Source of the DNA: Molossus alvarezi
Lineage: Eukaryota > Chordata > Mammalia > Chiroptera > Molossidae
Direction: 5' to 3'
DNA: 64,000 bases
Assembly: GCA_037176705.1 (NCBI GenBank)
Contig: CM073886.1
Coordinates: forward strand, 5,332,001 to 5,396,000
The notes under the pieces are model-generated. The model saw nothing but the letters and a program-made list of their open reading frames with translations. It was not told the origin of the DNA and made no database searches. Positions within the stretch are counted from its first letter, which is position 1; every line of letters begins with the position of its first letter. Both the position numbers and the translations under genes were made by a program. This document shows positions 34,785 to 44,594 of the stretch, one piece after another.

Positions 34785-34799
34785 CCGCTAGGGGGCGAC
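34785..34799 (+). promoter_or_regulatory. CTCF-like site at the upstream edge of the CpG island
   Basis: CCGCTAGGGGGCGAC matches the CTCF core consensus CCASYAGRKGGCRSY at 13 of 15 positions, and CCG in place of CCA is a tolerated variant. It sits where the GC-rich promoter domain begins, about 0.8 kb upstream of the predicted start. Occupancy cannot be judged from sequence. Confidence 0.5.
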
Positions 34800-35507
34800 C
34801 GCTAAGAGAGAACCCGCCGGCGCGGAGTCCGCTCCTTTGGGGTTCGCTCTCTCTCGGGCCGTGGGAGGTGGAGTGACAGCGGGTGGGGGCGCACGCTCCA
34901 TGGGTGTGAGACAGAGGGAGCCGCCTGGGTGTGAGTCAGCGCGTGGGGGGCGGGGGTGGGCTAAGGAGCTCCTTGAATAGTCACGGAGTCTCACTCGTAC
35001 TCGGCTCCTCCACGCATCCCGTCTAGAGCGCGTGTCGCCGTCTCGCGCGCGTGTCCCAGTCCGGCGCATGTATGCGCAAACGGCTCGGGGTCCGATTCCA
35101 GGCTCTGGGTCTCTGGTGAGACTGGAGGAGGGAGGCGGAAGGGAGTGTCCTGTCGGTGTTTCTATGCCTAGGTTAGGAGATTGCTCCGTCCTCACTCCAC
35201 GTGGGTGTGTCCTGGTCAGGGTGCGTGTGCATCTGTGTATGTGCGTGCGTGTGTCAGCGCGGTGGGACCGTTTATTAGTGCAGAGTGCTTGCGTCTGCGC
35301 CCGATCAATGTCTGGGTCCGGATGCTGGCGCAATCTCGACCCGGGCGCCCACCCTCGGTGTCGGAGGCCAGCGTGTGGGGGTGTCCAGCCCCTGGAGGAG
35401 TAAATGCCTCCACGCCATCCCCTCCCCGCCCAAGCTGGCCAGGGCTCCCTAGGGCGCGGCCTGCGTGAGGGGCCTGGGGTGTGTGTCCTGGAGGGGATAA
35501 GCGGATG

Positions 35508-35612
35508 GGGGGCGGGCCAGGTCCCCGGGCGGGGCGCGGGCTCCGGGGACCCGCGCGGCTGACGTCAGGCGACTCCTTAAATAGAGCCGGCAGCGCGCTC
35601 GGCTCGGCATTT
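35508..35612 (+). promoter_or_regulatory. HS3ST2: Predicted HS3ST2 core promoter (GC boxes, CRE, TATA-like, initiator)
   Basis: Ordered elements on the + strand: GGGCGGG at about 35510-35516, GGGCGGGGCG at 35527-35536, a perfect palindromic CRE TGACGTCA at 35560-35567, TTAAATA at 35577-35583, and an initiator-like GCATTTC with its A at 35609. That A lies 32 bases from the TATA-like start, a normal TATA-to-start distance. Transcription from there would give a leader of about 420 nt before the ATG. The elements are visible; their use is inferred. A second weak AT-rich spot at about 34972 (TTGAATAG) could mark an upstream start. Confidence 0.6.
35560..35567. promoter_or_regulatory. Full palindromic cAMP response element
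   Basis: TGACGTCA, the full 8-bp CREB/ATF site, lies ten bases upstream of the TATA-like box. CRE sites close to a TATA box are the class most responsive to cAMP. Adrenergic and daily control of 3-OST-2 in rodent pineal gland is recalled from the literature and would fit, but a functional link here is inference. Confidence 0.6.
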
Positions 35613-35696
35613 CCCGAGGAGCCGGAACGGGGCCCACGCCAGCGCCACCGTGCGGCCCGCCGCCAGCCCACACCGCCGCACGGCCGCCGGGCTGGG

Positions 35697-35792
35697 ATGG
35701 GGCTTCGGGCGCCGGGTGCGCTCCGAACCCTTCGCGTTCAAGGGCCAGGAAGCGCCGGGGCCCGCCCCACCGCGAGGAGCCCCGTCCCCTAG
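35697..35792 (+). other. Upstream reading frame 1 in the HS3ST2 leader (31 codons)
   Basis: This is the first ATG downstream of the predicted start. It opens 31 codons and a TAG, wholly upstream of the main ATG. Context is moderate. It counts only if transcription starts near 35609, and nothing suggests that the peptide is conserved. Confidence 0.35.
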
Positions 35793-35801
35793 GACGGCGA
35801 G

Positions 35802-35951
35802 ATGGTGGAGGCGTTGCTGCCTGTCCCCCGAAGAACCGCCACCCCCTGGCCCCCCGGGCATGGTGCGCGCCCCGGCCGGCAGCGCCTGGAAAAGACGGCG
35901 CCCCCCACGGCTGACCCGCGTGGCCCCGGCAGCGCCGCTCGAGCCCTCTAG
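35802..35951 (+). other. Upstream reading frame 2 in the HS3ST2 leader (49 codons)
   Basis: The ATG at 35802 has G at -3 and G at +4, a strong context, and ends at a TAG at 35949-35951. It is separate from the main frame. As a strong-context uORF it would be expected to lower initiation at 36029. Confidence 0.35.
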
Positions 35952-36039
35952 GCGGCCGCAGGGCCCCAGGAGCTCCGCCGCCGGCGCCCCCTCGGAAACC
36001 ATGCCCCCCGGCGCGGGCCCATGGAGCCATGGCCTATAG
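35860..36039 (+). other. Upstream reading frame 3, overlapping the HS3ST2 start codon
   Basis: The ATG at 35860 and a second in-frame ATG at 36001 (A at -3) share a frame that ends at the TAG at 36037-36039, so it runs 11 bases past the first base of the main ATG. From 36001 the peptide is [12 protein letters not shown]. Overlapping uORFs of this form usually restrict translation to leaky scanning or very short-range reinitiation. A further ATG at 36021, in a weak context (C at -3), opens a third frame across exon 1. Confidence 0.4.
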
Positions 36040-36495
36040 GGTCCTGGGCCGCGCGGGGCCACCTCAGCCGCGGAGGGCGCGCAGGCTGCTCTTCGCCTTC
36101 ACGCTCTCGCTGTCCTGCACTTACCTGTGCTACAGCCTCCTGTGCTGCTGCGACGACCTCGGCCGCAGCCGCCTGCTCCGCGCGCCCCGCTGCCTCCGCG
36201 GCCCCGGCGCGGGCGGCCAGAAACTTCTGCCCAAGTCCCGCCCCTGCGACCCCCCGGGGCCCACGCCCAGCGCGCCCGCCGCCCTGGCGCCCGCCCCGCG
36301 CCTCCCGGCTGCCAACCTCTCGGGCTCCCCGCGGCTGGGCACCAAGCGGCTGCCCCAGGCCCTCATCGTGGGCGTGAAGAAGGGGGGCACGCGCGCCGTG
36401 CTGGAGTTTATCCGCGTGCACCCGGACGTGCGGGCCCTGGGTACGGAGCCCCACTTCTTCGACAGGAACTACGGGCGCGGGCTGGACTGGTACAG
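36029..36495 (+). CDS. HS3ST2: HS3ST2 coding exon 1 (heparan sulfate glucosamine 3-O-sulfotransferase 2), 5' partial gene
   Basis: The enzyme transfers sulfate from PAPS to the 3-OH of glucosamine in heparan sulfate in the Golgi; the family member 3-OST-2 is mainly neuronal. The exon encodes 155 codons plus two bases of the next, roughly the first 40% of a protein usually about 367 residues long. Visible parts: basic cytoplasmic tail (residues 1-19), one hydrophobic signal-anchor (about 20-41, ending in a Cys cluster), Pro/Ala-rich stem (about 70-100) with an N-glycosylation sequon NLS at 96-98, then the start of the sulfotransferase domain. That domain shows the 5'-phosphosulfate-binding loop KKGGTR (117-122) and TEPHFFD (139-145), whose Glu140 matches the catalytic base of the family. 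The ATG at 36029 has a strong Kozak context (G at -3, G at +4) and starts the [10 protein letters not shown] sequence I recall for mammalian 3-OST-2. The stem looks a few residues shorter than human, from memory. The exon is intact, and an in-frame stop lies only in the intron. Confidence 0.96.
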
Positions 36496-36501
36496 GTAAG
36501 G
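36496..36501 (+). other. HS3ST2: Splice donor of HS3ST2 intron 1
   Basis: TACAG|GTAAGG follows the Trp-Tyr codons and matches the U1 consensus well. The intron interrupts an Arg/Ser codon after two bases (phase 2), as expected after the WYR of the family. No acceptor or second exon is recognisable before 64000, so intron 1 is at least 27.5 kb here, consistent with the long first intron known in mammals. Confidence 0.92.
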
Positions 36502-37074
36502 GGGCCGCGCCGCGCCTGGTTCCCAGCCGGCAAGTTCTGGAGCCACACCTGCGTTTTCTCTTCCCTCACGCCGGCTCCTCGTGTGCGTTCAGGCTGGCAC
36601 TGGGGGGGGGGGGGCAGCAGATGGATTCACCCAGAACTTCCGTTTCTTCTCTGGACACGCGGTTTCTTGACCCCCAAAGGGCTGTTGTCACTCGAGTCGC
36701 CTGGAGGGAAGGGGGGCTCTAGCCACACTCAGGGATAGTCGGAGGGCTGACTCGGTGTCCTGCCTTTGGGATGGAGCGAGGTGCCCAGGGAAGGGTCAAG
36801 AAGGACACGTGCTGCCTTTCACAGCCCTGCCCTGACTCTCCGCGGGTCTTTCCTGGCATCTGAAGGACCCTGAGAAGGGTGGGAAGTTAGAACAGGACGC
36901 CCCTTTGCAACAGGGCTCTGTGCTTGGGCGACGTCCCCATAGTTCAGGCCGAAGGAGAGGCCTCCCTGGAGGTGTCGGGACAGGAAAGCTCCCTTCTGCA
37001 TGTTCATTTCCAGCTCCAGGTTTCTGCTGCTGTATCTGGACTGAGACCCCAGTTCCTCTGACCCTGACTTTGGT
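36502..37074. other. HS3ST2 intron 1, proximal part
   Basis: GC-rich just after the donor, with a G-run at about 36601-36613. No repeat named. Confidence 0.6.
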
Positions 37075-37262
37075 CTTAGAGTCGTGAAAGGAAGCCTGGA
37101 TTTGAACTTGGCTCTGTCACTTAGCTTGAGCAAATTCATAAAACTCTGAGCCCATGTTTTCTCATCCATCGCCCTGGGCAGGGAAGCAGCCCCTGCCCTG
37201 TCTGCCTCCCTAGAGCTTTCTAAAGTGCTTTCAAAGTGCAACACTGGGTGATGCTTCAGATC
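37075..37262 (+). mobile_element. MIR SINE in intron 1
   Basis: TTAGAGTCGTGAAAGGAAGC, CTGGATTTGAACTTGGCTCT, GTCACTTAGCTTGAGCAAAT and GCCCATGTTTTCTCATCCAT are in MIR order. Confidence 0.62.
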
Positions 37263-40200
37263 AGCTGCCTGGATGGGGAGTTTGGGATACTGGGGAACAC
37301 TCAGATGAAGATGACCAGGGTTGTAGGGGCAACCAGTCATATGTGGGCTGTCCACCCCTCCACTGCACTGCTGAGCATGATAGTTTCCCAGGCTGGTGGT
37401 GTCTGGGGATAGCCTGAAGCTTTGGGAGGTGGCCGCCTCCACTGTTCAGTATCTGTGTACCTCCCAAGCCCTGTATAGTGCCGGGGTGCAGGCCTGGCAC
37501 ATGTGTTGGCTGATCAGGGCATCCTGGGGTTGTAATGTATGGGCTCCCTATAACGCATGGCCTGACCCTGGGAAGACTTTCTAGAAATGTCTGCATAGAA
37601 ATGGAACTGGGGAGGGTGACATGGTAGCTGGACAATAACTGAGGCTAATTTTTTAAATTTTTATAAAAGTAAACTCTTTAGGAAGTAGTAAGTCCTAAAT
37701 ATATTGGGCAAAGAACACCTTTATTAGAAGGACCCCACTGGGTTCATAATAGGGGGCCCTGGATTTGCTAGAAGGGGGGCAATAGGGCCAATGTATCACC
37801 TTTGCCAGTCTGCCTCCTGTGGTCACGTCCCATGTACTGCCCTCGGGAGGCAGCCAGGCGACATTACGTTGGCTCAGTGGAATGGAGTGCCCCAGAATGG
37901 CAGGTCTGGTGTTGTCCAGGCTGTGACTCACAGATACCCCATCTGGGCATATGAGGAGAGCAAAGACAGAGTCGGAGCCAGACTGCAGGCCGGGGAGGCC
38001 AGTGCATAGACAGCAGAGCCCTGAGTGGGTCAGTCGTGGTCACACATGCACAGCAGGGTTTCCTCGAGGGGAAGGCTGGAGATCATGATGAAATCCTTTG
38101 CCAATGTGAAGTGCTTTTTCAGTGCAAAATAATAAAATTCTAGGCATCTGGTTGCTAGATATTGTGCCCCCCAATAACACCTATACCCTGTGCAATCTCT
38201 GCGTGCCCCTCTCCACCACCAGCACCACACCTCAGGCTTCCTTCCCGGAGCCTGTGTCATTCAGGGATGGCTGCTTTTTATTTTTAACCTTGGCATGTGT
38301 GAGTCTAAGCCAGCTTAGCTGTGAACCTCAGCGATGGGAGCCGTGCCTTTTTTTTTTTTTTTTTTTTTTATAGCACATTTGGATTCTGCTAAAATTCTCA
38401 GCTGAATCTTGGTAGGTTTTATTTAACATCACGCACACTGACAGCTCCACGTCTCATGGTCTGACTTACCCTCCCTTCCCCCTTCATGTTTCTAAAAGAA
38501 CAATTAGCCCAGGGGTCTGGTTATGAATTGCCATCTATGCTGAGGTAGTACTGCCCCATTTGGATTGTGTTTCCATAATTCCCAGAATGTTTCTCTGTGT
38601 GTGTTTTATCCTTGATTATCACTCAAATAATATGTATTAGTTGCAGAAATGGTGGGGACGTTCTCACTTTATTCCTGAATTCCCCAAGTTGAGTGGCGGG
38701 TGATATGATGCTCCGCCCTGCCTGCCGCCCCTACTGTTTCACTGATGGGAAACTGGAACCTCAGAAGGAGAGCGCCTGTGAAATGGGGTCACAAGGCAAG
38801 TTGATGGAGGTTAGGACCGGAGGTCGTCGGCACACGAGTGTGCATGCGTTCCCATCCAAGCACTCTGACCACGGCTCTGCGCAGCTTGCACCAGATGTCC
38901 ACTGGGCAGACTGGGCCAGGGCGCCTCTGTGCCCACCGTGGTGGTTGTGCTTTCCGGAAGCGGGGCTGCGGGGTTCCTGGCAGTGGCTCTCATGTGACTT
39001 GTCCCTGCTAAGCCCCTGGGGAGACCTTCCTGAGCCCAGAGGTTCGGATTGGATGGACAGTGGAAAAATTTCTTTCTGTGGGTGGACCAAGATAAACCAC
39101 GAGGTGACAGTGTCTGAAGGCAGGGTGATACAGCTCAAGAAACGCCATCAGCCAGAGAGACTGGGGGCAGAATCTGCACCTTCCTTGCTCCCAACCTGAG
39201 TCCCTTCTTGGGAACCAGCCCAGGCCAGGCCACCCAGCAAGAGCCCAGCCCTCTGCGTTGGGACCCTCCCCTTAGGATTTTTCTGAGACTCCCTCACGGA
39301 AGCTGACCTCACCCTTCCATCCTGCCTGGTTCCCTTCTTTCAGTTTCTTCCCCACATCGTGGCTGGGCCTGCAGGGTGGGGTCCGCTAGCTGCTTGGCCA
39401 GGTAGGCAAAGTGAGACCACGCTGACGAGGGAACTGGGATAGGACCTGCCAGGGAATGCGATGGCCCCTGGATGCTGTGTGATGGGAGGCAGAGTGATCT
39501 TTCTGCAGCTCAGGTCCTTGCGTTAGGGCGTCTGCAGTGACTGTCATAGGAGACAGCGCCTGGAACTTCTGTGGTACATACAGCTCAGGCGGTACCTCAC
39601 CAACGCTCCTTTGTCACCTCGGTGCTGTTAGTATCAAAACGGCCTTTCTGCTCTGGCTGCTGTCACCAGATGGGGCTGAGGAGTTCAGTGATTGCTGGAA
39701 AAGTAGCTCCATGAGACGCGGAGGAGCTGGCCTCAGATTCTCCTTTCAGTTCTGCTTCAATTGCATTGTCATTTCTGCTCCCTCCCCATTGATAAAAAGT
39801 CACTTCACATGTCTGGGGCCAGTTTGCTCACCTTTAAAATGGGGGCGATGCCTGACCTGCCGTCCGCCTTGTGAAAATCAGCAGGACGGCATGTGAGGAT
39901 GCCCCCCGTCTGAGACTGTTTAGGGTGCTGACGTTCACAAGGGCTGGGACCCAGACGACTGCTCGGGGTCTTCCATAACGAGGTACAAGCTGTGCCTTGT
40001 CAGTGGTGTTGGGAGTCCCGGGGAAGCTGATTTTCGTGGGAAGTGTTCTTCACTTTGCTGGTTTTCGGCGATGGGTAGGGAGCATCGTGAAGAGGACGTG
40101 AACCTTCTCTAACACACTGACGTGCCAGCAGGAGCAGGTTAGTAGTGACGATTGACTCCATGCTCCCGCGTCAGCCTTTTGGTGGATGAGCTGGTTGTGT

Positions 40201-40445
40201 ACATTTTAGGCTCCAATCCACTGCTAATTTATTCGTTCAGGGTGGATGGTGTAAGACAAAGTCTTTGTCCCAGCGGCAACCATCTAAATAAGAGAATAAA
40301 AACATGGAATAAGGTTCATCACTTGATCCAGCTCATTTCAGTCAAGAAATTAATCTTTAGGACAAACTTTAGGAAGAAGTGAAACCAAAGGCAGAGGCGA
40401 GGGAAACAGTTAATGCAGAAGACTTGAAGCATATGCAATGAGGTG
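37263..40445. other. Intron 1 DNA, largely repeat-free
   Basis: About 3 kb without recognisable SINE or L1, unusual beside its surroundings. Contains a T-run at 38348-38369 and the RE1-like motif at 39916. No exon. Confidence 0.5.
39916..39932 (-). promoter_or_regulatory. RE1/NRSF-like (REST) motif in intron 1
   Basis: The minus strand reads GTCAGCACCCTAAACAG. Against the RE1 consensus NTYAGMRCCNNRGMSAG only one defined position fails (A instead of G in the right half). REST silences neuronal genes outside neurons, and 3-OST-2 is known as brain-enriched, so the site is plausible; binding is not shown. Confidence 0.45.
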
Positions 40446-40945
40446 GTCAAAACACGACACACACTGATCCAGGCCTGTCGAGTGTGCACAGATGCCTGTG
40501 TGTGCACTCGCACACAATCACGTGATACACTGACCCAGGCTTGTCGAGTGTGCACAGATGCCTGCATGTGCACTCAGACACAATCACGTGACACACTGAT
40601 TCACACCTGCTGAGTGTGCACAGATGCCTGTGTATGCACTCACAATCACACACACTGATCCAGGCCTGCCGAGTGTGCACAGATGCCTGTGTCTGCACTC
40701 GCACACAATCACACACTGATTCAGGCCTGCCGAGTGTGCACAGATGCCTGCGTCTGCACTCGCACACAAACACACACTGATCCATGCCTGCCGAGTGTGC
40801 ACAGATGCCTGTGTGTGCACACGGATCCACATCTGCTGAGTGTGCACAGATGCCTGCGTGTGCACTCACATGCTCACGTGACACCCACTGATCCATGCCT
40901 GCTCAGTGTGCACAGATGCGTGTGTGTGTACTCGCACACTACCAC
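40446..40945. repeat. Minisatellite of eight units (45-66 bp)
   Basis: AGTGTGCACAGATGC begins at 40481, 40547, 40613, 40672, 40733, 40794, 40839 and 40905. Spacings are 66, 66, 59, 61, 61, 45 and 66. Units also share CACTGATCCAGGCCTGCCG and a CACTCGCACACAATCA stretch; three keep CACGTGA. Confidence 0.93.
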
Positions 40946-42848
40946 ACTGTTCATGCATATCCCTCTTCATAAGGAGTTTCCCAGCCTGGATCCAGGAGGA
41001 CATCACATGCTGATTACATGAGACTATCGAGTCCACCAATCCCCTCTCGCCCGGCAGCTCTGTCACCCGAGCACACGGGGCTGAGTCCCCCCACACTTTC
41101 TGTCAGACACCGAACGTTTGCAAAGGGCCAGCAGACTGTCTTTTTGAAGAGCTGGCTTTGCTCCCTGGAGCTTGGAGGGACAGCGGAAGAGCTTGCAGCC
41201 CAAAGCCCCTGGTTGAGGCTGCTGGGTTAAAATGTGAAACTGCTACTTACCATAGATTCTCATAAGCATACTTCCCCACATTTCAGCATCTCTGAAGTCA
41301 GGATGTTTCTGACCATGGATGGGGTTTCAGTTTCAGTGAGACAGCATCTTCCATGTGGATGGAAACCCTGTCCCCAGAGGTGGCTTTTACCCTGGAGACC
41401 TCCCTGGCTCGGCGGGGAGCCCTGCGCCCTGCTTGTCTGTGCAGCCAGCAGGGTCTCTTCTTGTCCAGGGGCCGCACCATTTCCGGTGTTTGTCACCCAT
41501 GCCATATACTTGAAAGCGTATGTCCTGAAACGGGGGGATGTGTGGACTGACACCCACCAGCAGGTGCGATGCTGTGGAGGCATGTTCTTCATACGCTGCT
41601 GGACTGCCTACCTGTCTGCAGGTGCATCCCGGGTCCTGCCAGATCCTGGCAGAGTCGGCGCCCAATGGGTGCCGTTACCTGCATGCTGGGGATGCTCCAT
41701 GCACGGGCTGCATGGCTGCAGAACCCCTGTGCTCAGACCCTGTGGTCATTTCTGAATGGTTGAGTGACAGAGTGTGGGGAGGGGCAGAAGCACATGGCTC
41801 TCTGTTGATCAGGGCCCACTCCAGGACCTGGGGGAGGCGGGCTGGGCGAGGAGGGCTCAGCCGCAGGGGCCGTGGCTCGGTCAGAAGTCGGCTGGAGGGG
41901 TCTGAAAGGTCACACAGACAGCCTCCTGCTGTGGGAATCACTGTCCTTCAGAGCTAACCCCGGGCAGGTTCATCCATTTATTTGTCACACGCCCACCGCT
42001 GCCAGGCCCAGTGCCAGGCTGTCGCAGGCCGGCTCGCTGACACTTTGTTCTCCTAATGCGCTGCACTGAGGGCTGAAGGGCTTTGTAGCTCGTGGGCAGC
42101 TTGACGAGGTGGGTAAAAGCCACCAGTGAGTGGAAATAACTTAGCATTTCAGAGGTAATTGCTGCCTGTCAAGCCACACAGCTGGCTGCTGGCCCCAGGC
42201 AGCTGTCCCAGGGCCTTTCTCTGCAGGAGGTGGCATGAGGAGGGGCAAGGGTAGTTACTGAGCATGTTCTCCAGGGAACGTGGGCCAGAGGTTCTGGTTG
42301 GGTAACTGGGGCTTGAGTGGCACGTGGATTTCTTGGACACGAGTCCATTTGGAGTCTCCTCCCAGGCTTTGAAGTCAGAGGCACTCAGAGTGGTTCCCCG
42401 GCAGTGCCCACGGCCACCAGCTCCCAGGAGTAAGAGAACTAGGGGCGGGGGCATTGCCCCCCATTCTCTGACAGCGGCATTCTCAGGCTTCAGACGTTCT
42501 TGTACCACCTTCCTGATGTTTGCCCAAACCTGGCACGTTCTCTGTTATTATCTCTTATTGTTTTTGGTTAACACATTTAAAAGGTATCATTTTCCCAGGA
42601 AGAACTGGGATGATTTTTCCTCTGGTGTATATATTTTAGAATAGATACTATGTTCACATAATGCATACTTCAGAAGTGACAAGGGATATTTAATGAAACT
42701 GTTCTCTCTCCTCTCCCACCACCCCAGCATGCTTTCCTTTTCCCAGAAGCACCCTCACACGTCCTGTTTTGTGTGTCCTCCCAGAGATGTGCTTTGCATT
42801 GGTAAACCCAACACACACGATGCAAACATAGTTAAAATACATATTTTT
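40946..42848. other. Intron 1 DNA, no gene recognised
   Basis: 41960-42045 has a weak L2-like stretch (TTCATCCATTTATTTGTCAC). Nothing else named. Confidence 0.35.
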
Positions 42849-43117
42849 AAAAACAACGTCAGTCCTGCCCGGTTGGGCTCAGCGGTTAGAGCATCAGCCT
42901 GGGGTCCAAAGGATCATGGGTTTGATTCTGGTCAAGGGCACGAACCTGGATGGCAGGTTCTATCCCCACCCCTGGGTTGTGTGGGGATCAACCAATCAAT
43001 GTGTCTCTCTCACGCTGATCTCTCTCTCTCTCTCTCCCTCCCTCCCTCCTTCCCTTCCACTCTCTAAAAAAATCAATGGAAAAATATCCTCAGGTGAGAA
43101 TTAACAAAAAAAACAAC
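42849..43117 (+). mobile_element. Ves-type SINE (long form)
   Basis: Head CCTGCCCGGTTGGGCTCAGC at 42865, GGTTTGATTCTGGTCAAGGG, end TCCTCAGGTGAGAATTAAC. Probable direct repeat AAAAACAAC at 42849 and 43109, ambiguous because of the A-tail. Confidence 0.93.
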
Positions 43118-43264
43118 ATTTGAAAACCACTCTAAATGGAAAACTAGCATTACTTGCCACAATTAGAAAGTAATCATAAAAATAAATAGATTGAAAACAA
43201 AACAGTGCTGAGTTTTTGCTACCTAGGGTGACTAGAATGTTCTCAGCCTGCCCCGTCTTTGTTT

Positions 43265-43505
43265 AAAAGAGGATATTAGGGCCCGGCCGGTGTGGCTCAG
43301 CGGTTGAGCGTTGACTGTGCACCAGGAGGTCCCAGTTTGATTCCCGGTCAGGGCACATGCCCAGGTTGTGGGCCCGATCCCCAGTGGGGGGCGTGCAGGA
43401 GGTGGCCAGTCGATGATGTTCTTCCTCATCAATGTTTCTATCTCTCTCTCCTCCCTTCCCCTCTCTAAAAATCAGTAAAGAAAAAAATAAAAGAGGATGT
43501 CAGGG
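43265..43505 (+). mobile_element. Ves-type SINE (short form) with target-site duplication
   Basis: Head GCCCGGCCGGTGTGGCTCAG at 43282, CCCCAGTGGGGGGCGTGCAG, end AAAATCAGTAAAGAAAAAA. Flanks AAAAGAGGATATTAGGG and AAAAGAGGATGTCAGGG differ at two positions. Confidence 0.95.
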
Positions 43506-43823
43506 AGTACTCCTAATAAGGGCAGTTAAAGAAATCCTGATGTTAATGTGAGACCTTTTTCTGGGTGCCGTCAGAGGATGGGAAGTGAGGTGGGAAGGAT
43601 AAGGCATGTTCTCCCTGTGAGATTCAGTGGTATTTAGTAGGCTTTTGTCGTACCTACGATTACCCAGAGGGGTGCACACCAGCACCTTGGTAAACACACT
43701 GGAGTTTGCAGAGACCAGCTCAGTAAACCCAGCACTGTTTCTGGCTTTCCATTCCTTTGATGTGTTAATGATAGGGAGAGACAAGCCAAGGGAAAACTCC
43801 GAACAAATATGAGCAGTAAGAAA

Positions 43824-44071
43824 AGTATTTTGGCCCTGGTGGGTGTGGCTCAGTTGGTTGAGCATTGTTCTGTGCACCAAAAGGTTGCCAGTTTCATTCC
43901 GAATCAAGGCACATGCCCAGGTTGCAGGTTCAGTCCCCAGCTGGGGTGCATACGGGAGGCAACCGATCGATGTGTCTCTCTAACATCCATGTTGCTCGCG
44001 CTCTCTCCCTGTCCCTTCCTCTCTCTCTCTAAAAACGAAAGTCAATAAAAATGTTTAAAAATAGTATTTTG
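43824..44071 (+). mobile_element. Ves-type SINE, first of two at one target site
   Basis: Head GCCCTGGTGGGTGTGGCTCA at 43833, GCAGGTTCAGTCCCCAGC, end GTCAATAAAAATGTTTAAAA. Flanked by AGTATTTTG at 43824-43832 and 44063-44071. Confidence 0.95.
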
Positions 44072-44317
44072 GCCTGGCCGGTGTGGCTCAGTGTTTGAAC
44101 ATCAGCCCATACACTAAGAGGTTGCCGGTTCGATTCCTGGTCAGGGCACACGCCCAGGTTGGGGGCCCGATTCCCAGTGGGGGCATGCAGGAGACAGCCA
44201 ATAGATGTTCTCTCTCATCGATGTTTCTATCTCTCTCTCCCTCTCCCTTCCTCTCTAAACTCAATAAAGAAAAAAAAATGTTTTAAATAAATAAATAAAA
44301 ACAAAAATAGTATTTTG
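44063..44317 (+). mobile_element. Ves-type SINE (short form), second at the same target site
   Basis: Head GCCTGGCCGGTGTGGCTCAG at 44072, GGGGGCATGCAGGAGACAGC, end AAACTCAATAAAGAAAAAAA with an (AAAT)n tail. Flanked by AGTATTTTG at 44063-44071 and 44309-44317. Confidence 0.95.
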
Positions 44318-44594
44318 ACTTGCAATGTTTACAAGCTAGTCTAGCCTTCAGAAGAGCAGGATCCCTGAATAGAAGGTATAGCAGGTATTTAAGGAAAAAA
44401 CCAGCTCTCTTCGCCGCCCTGCCAGGCGGGACGTTGACAGTTCCTGTGATTGCGTCTGCCTGGCCACCACGGACCCACAGGTGTCGGTGTTGCAAAAGCC
44501 AGACAGCAGGTTAGGGGGAGGGGCTCCACTGTCTTTAAAATGGGGACGCTCGTACTCAAGACGGGTGTCTCACCTTCTGCAGCGCCGTGGGCGG

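Larger units (their letters stand above)
34780..36560. other. CpG island spanning HS3ST2 promoter, leader and exon 1
   Basis: Base composition changes sharply near 34780 from repeat-like AT-rich DNA to GC-rich DNA with dense CpG. The stretch continues through 35000-36500 and fades soon after the splice donor. No SINE or L1 copy interrupts it. Between about 35215 and 35255 there is a short GTGCGTGT-type low-complexity run. Confidence 0.85.

Noticed and set aside
34788..35333. 181-codon minus-strand open frame upstream of the promoter
   Set aside because: Arg/Thr/Pro-rich translation of CpG-island and GTGCGTGT-type sequence without a recognisable domain.
35449..36454. Minus-strand open frames of 160-193 codons across the CpG island
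   Set aside because: GC-rich DNA has few stops; these are shadows of the leader and exon 1 with low-complexity Gly/Ala/Arg content.
36819..37442. 207-codon minus-strand open frame in intron 1
   Set aside because: It runs antisense through a MIR remnant, has no recognisable family, and no supporting promoter or splice sites.
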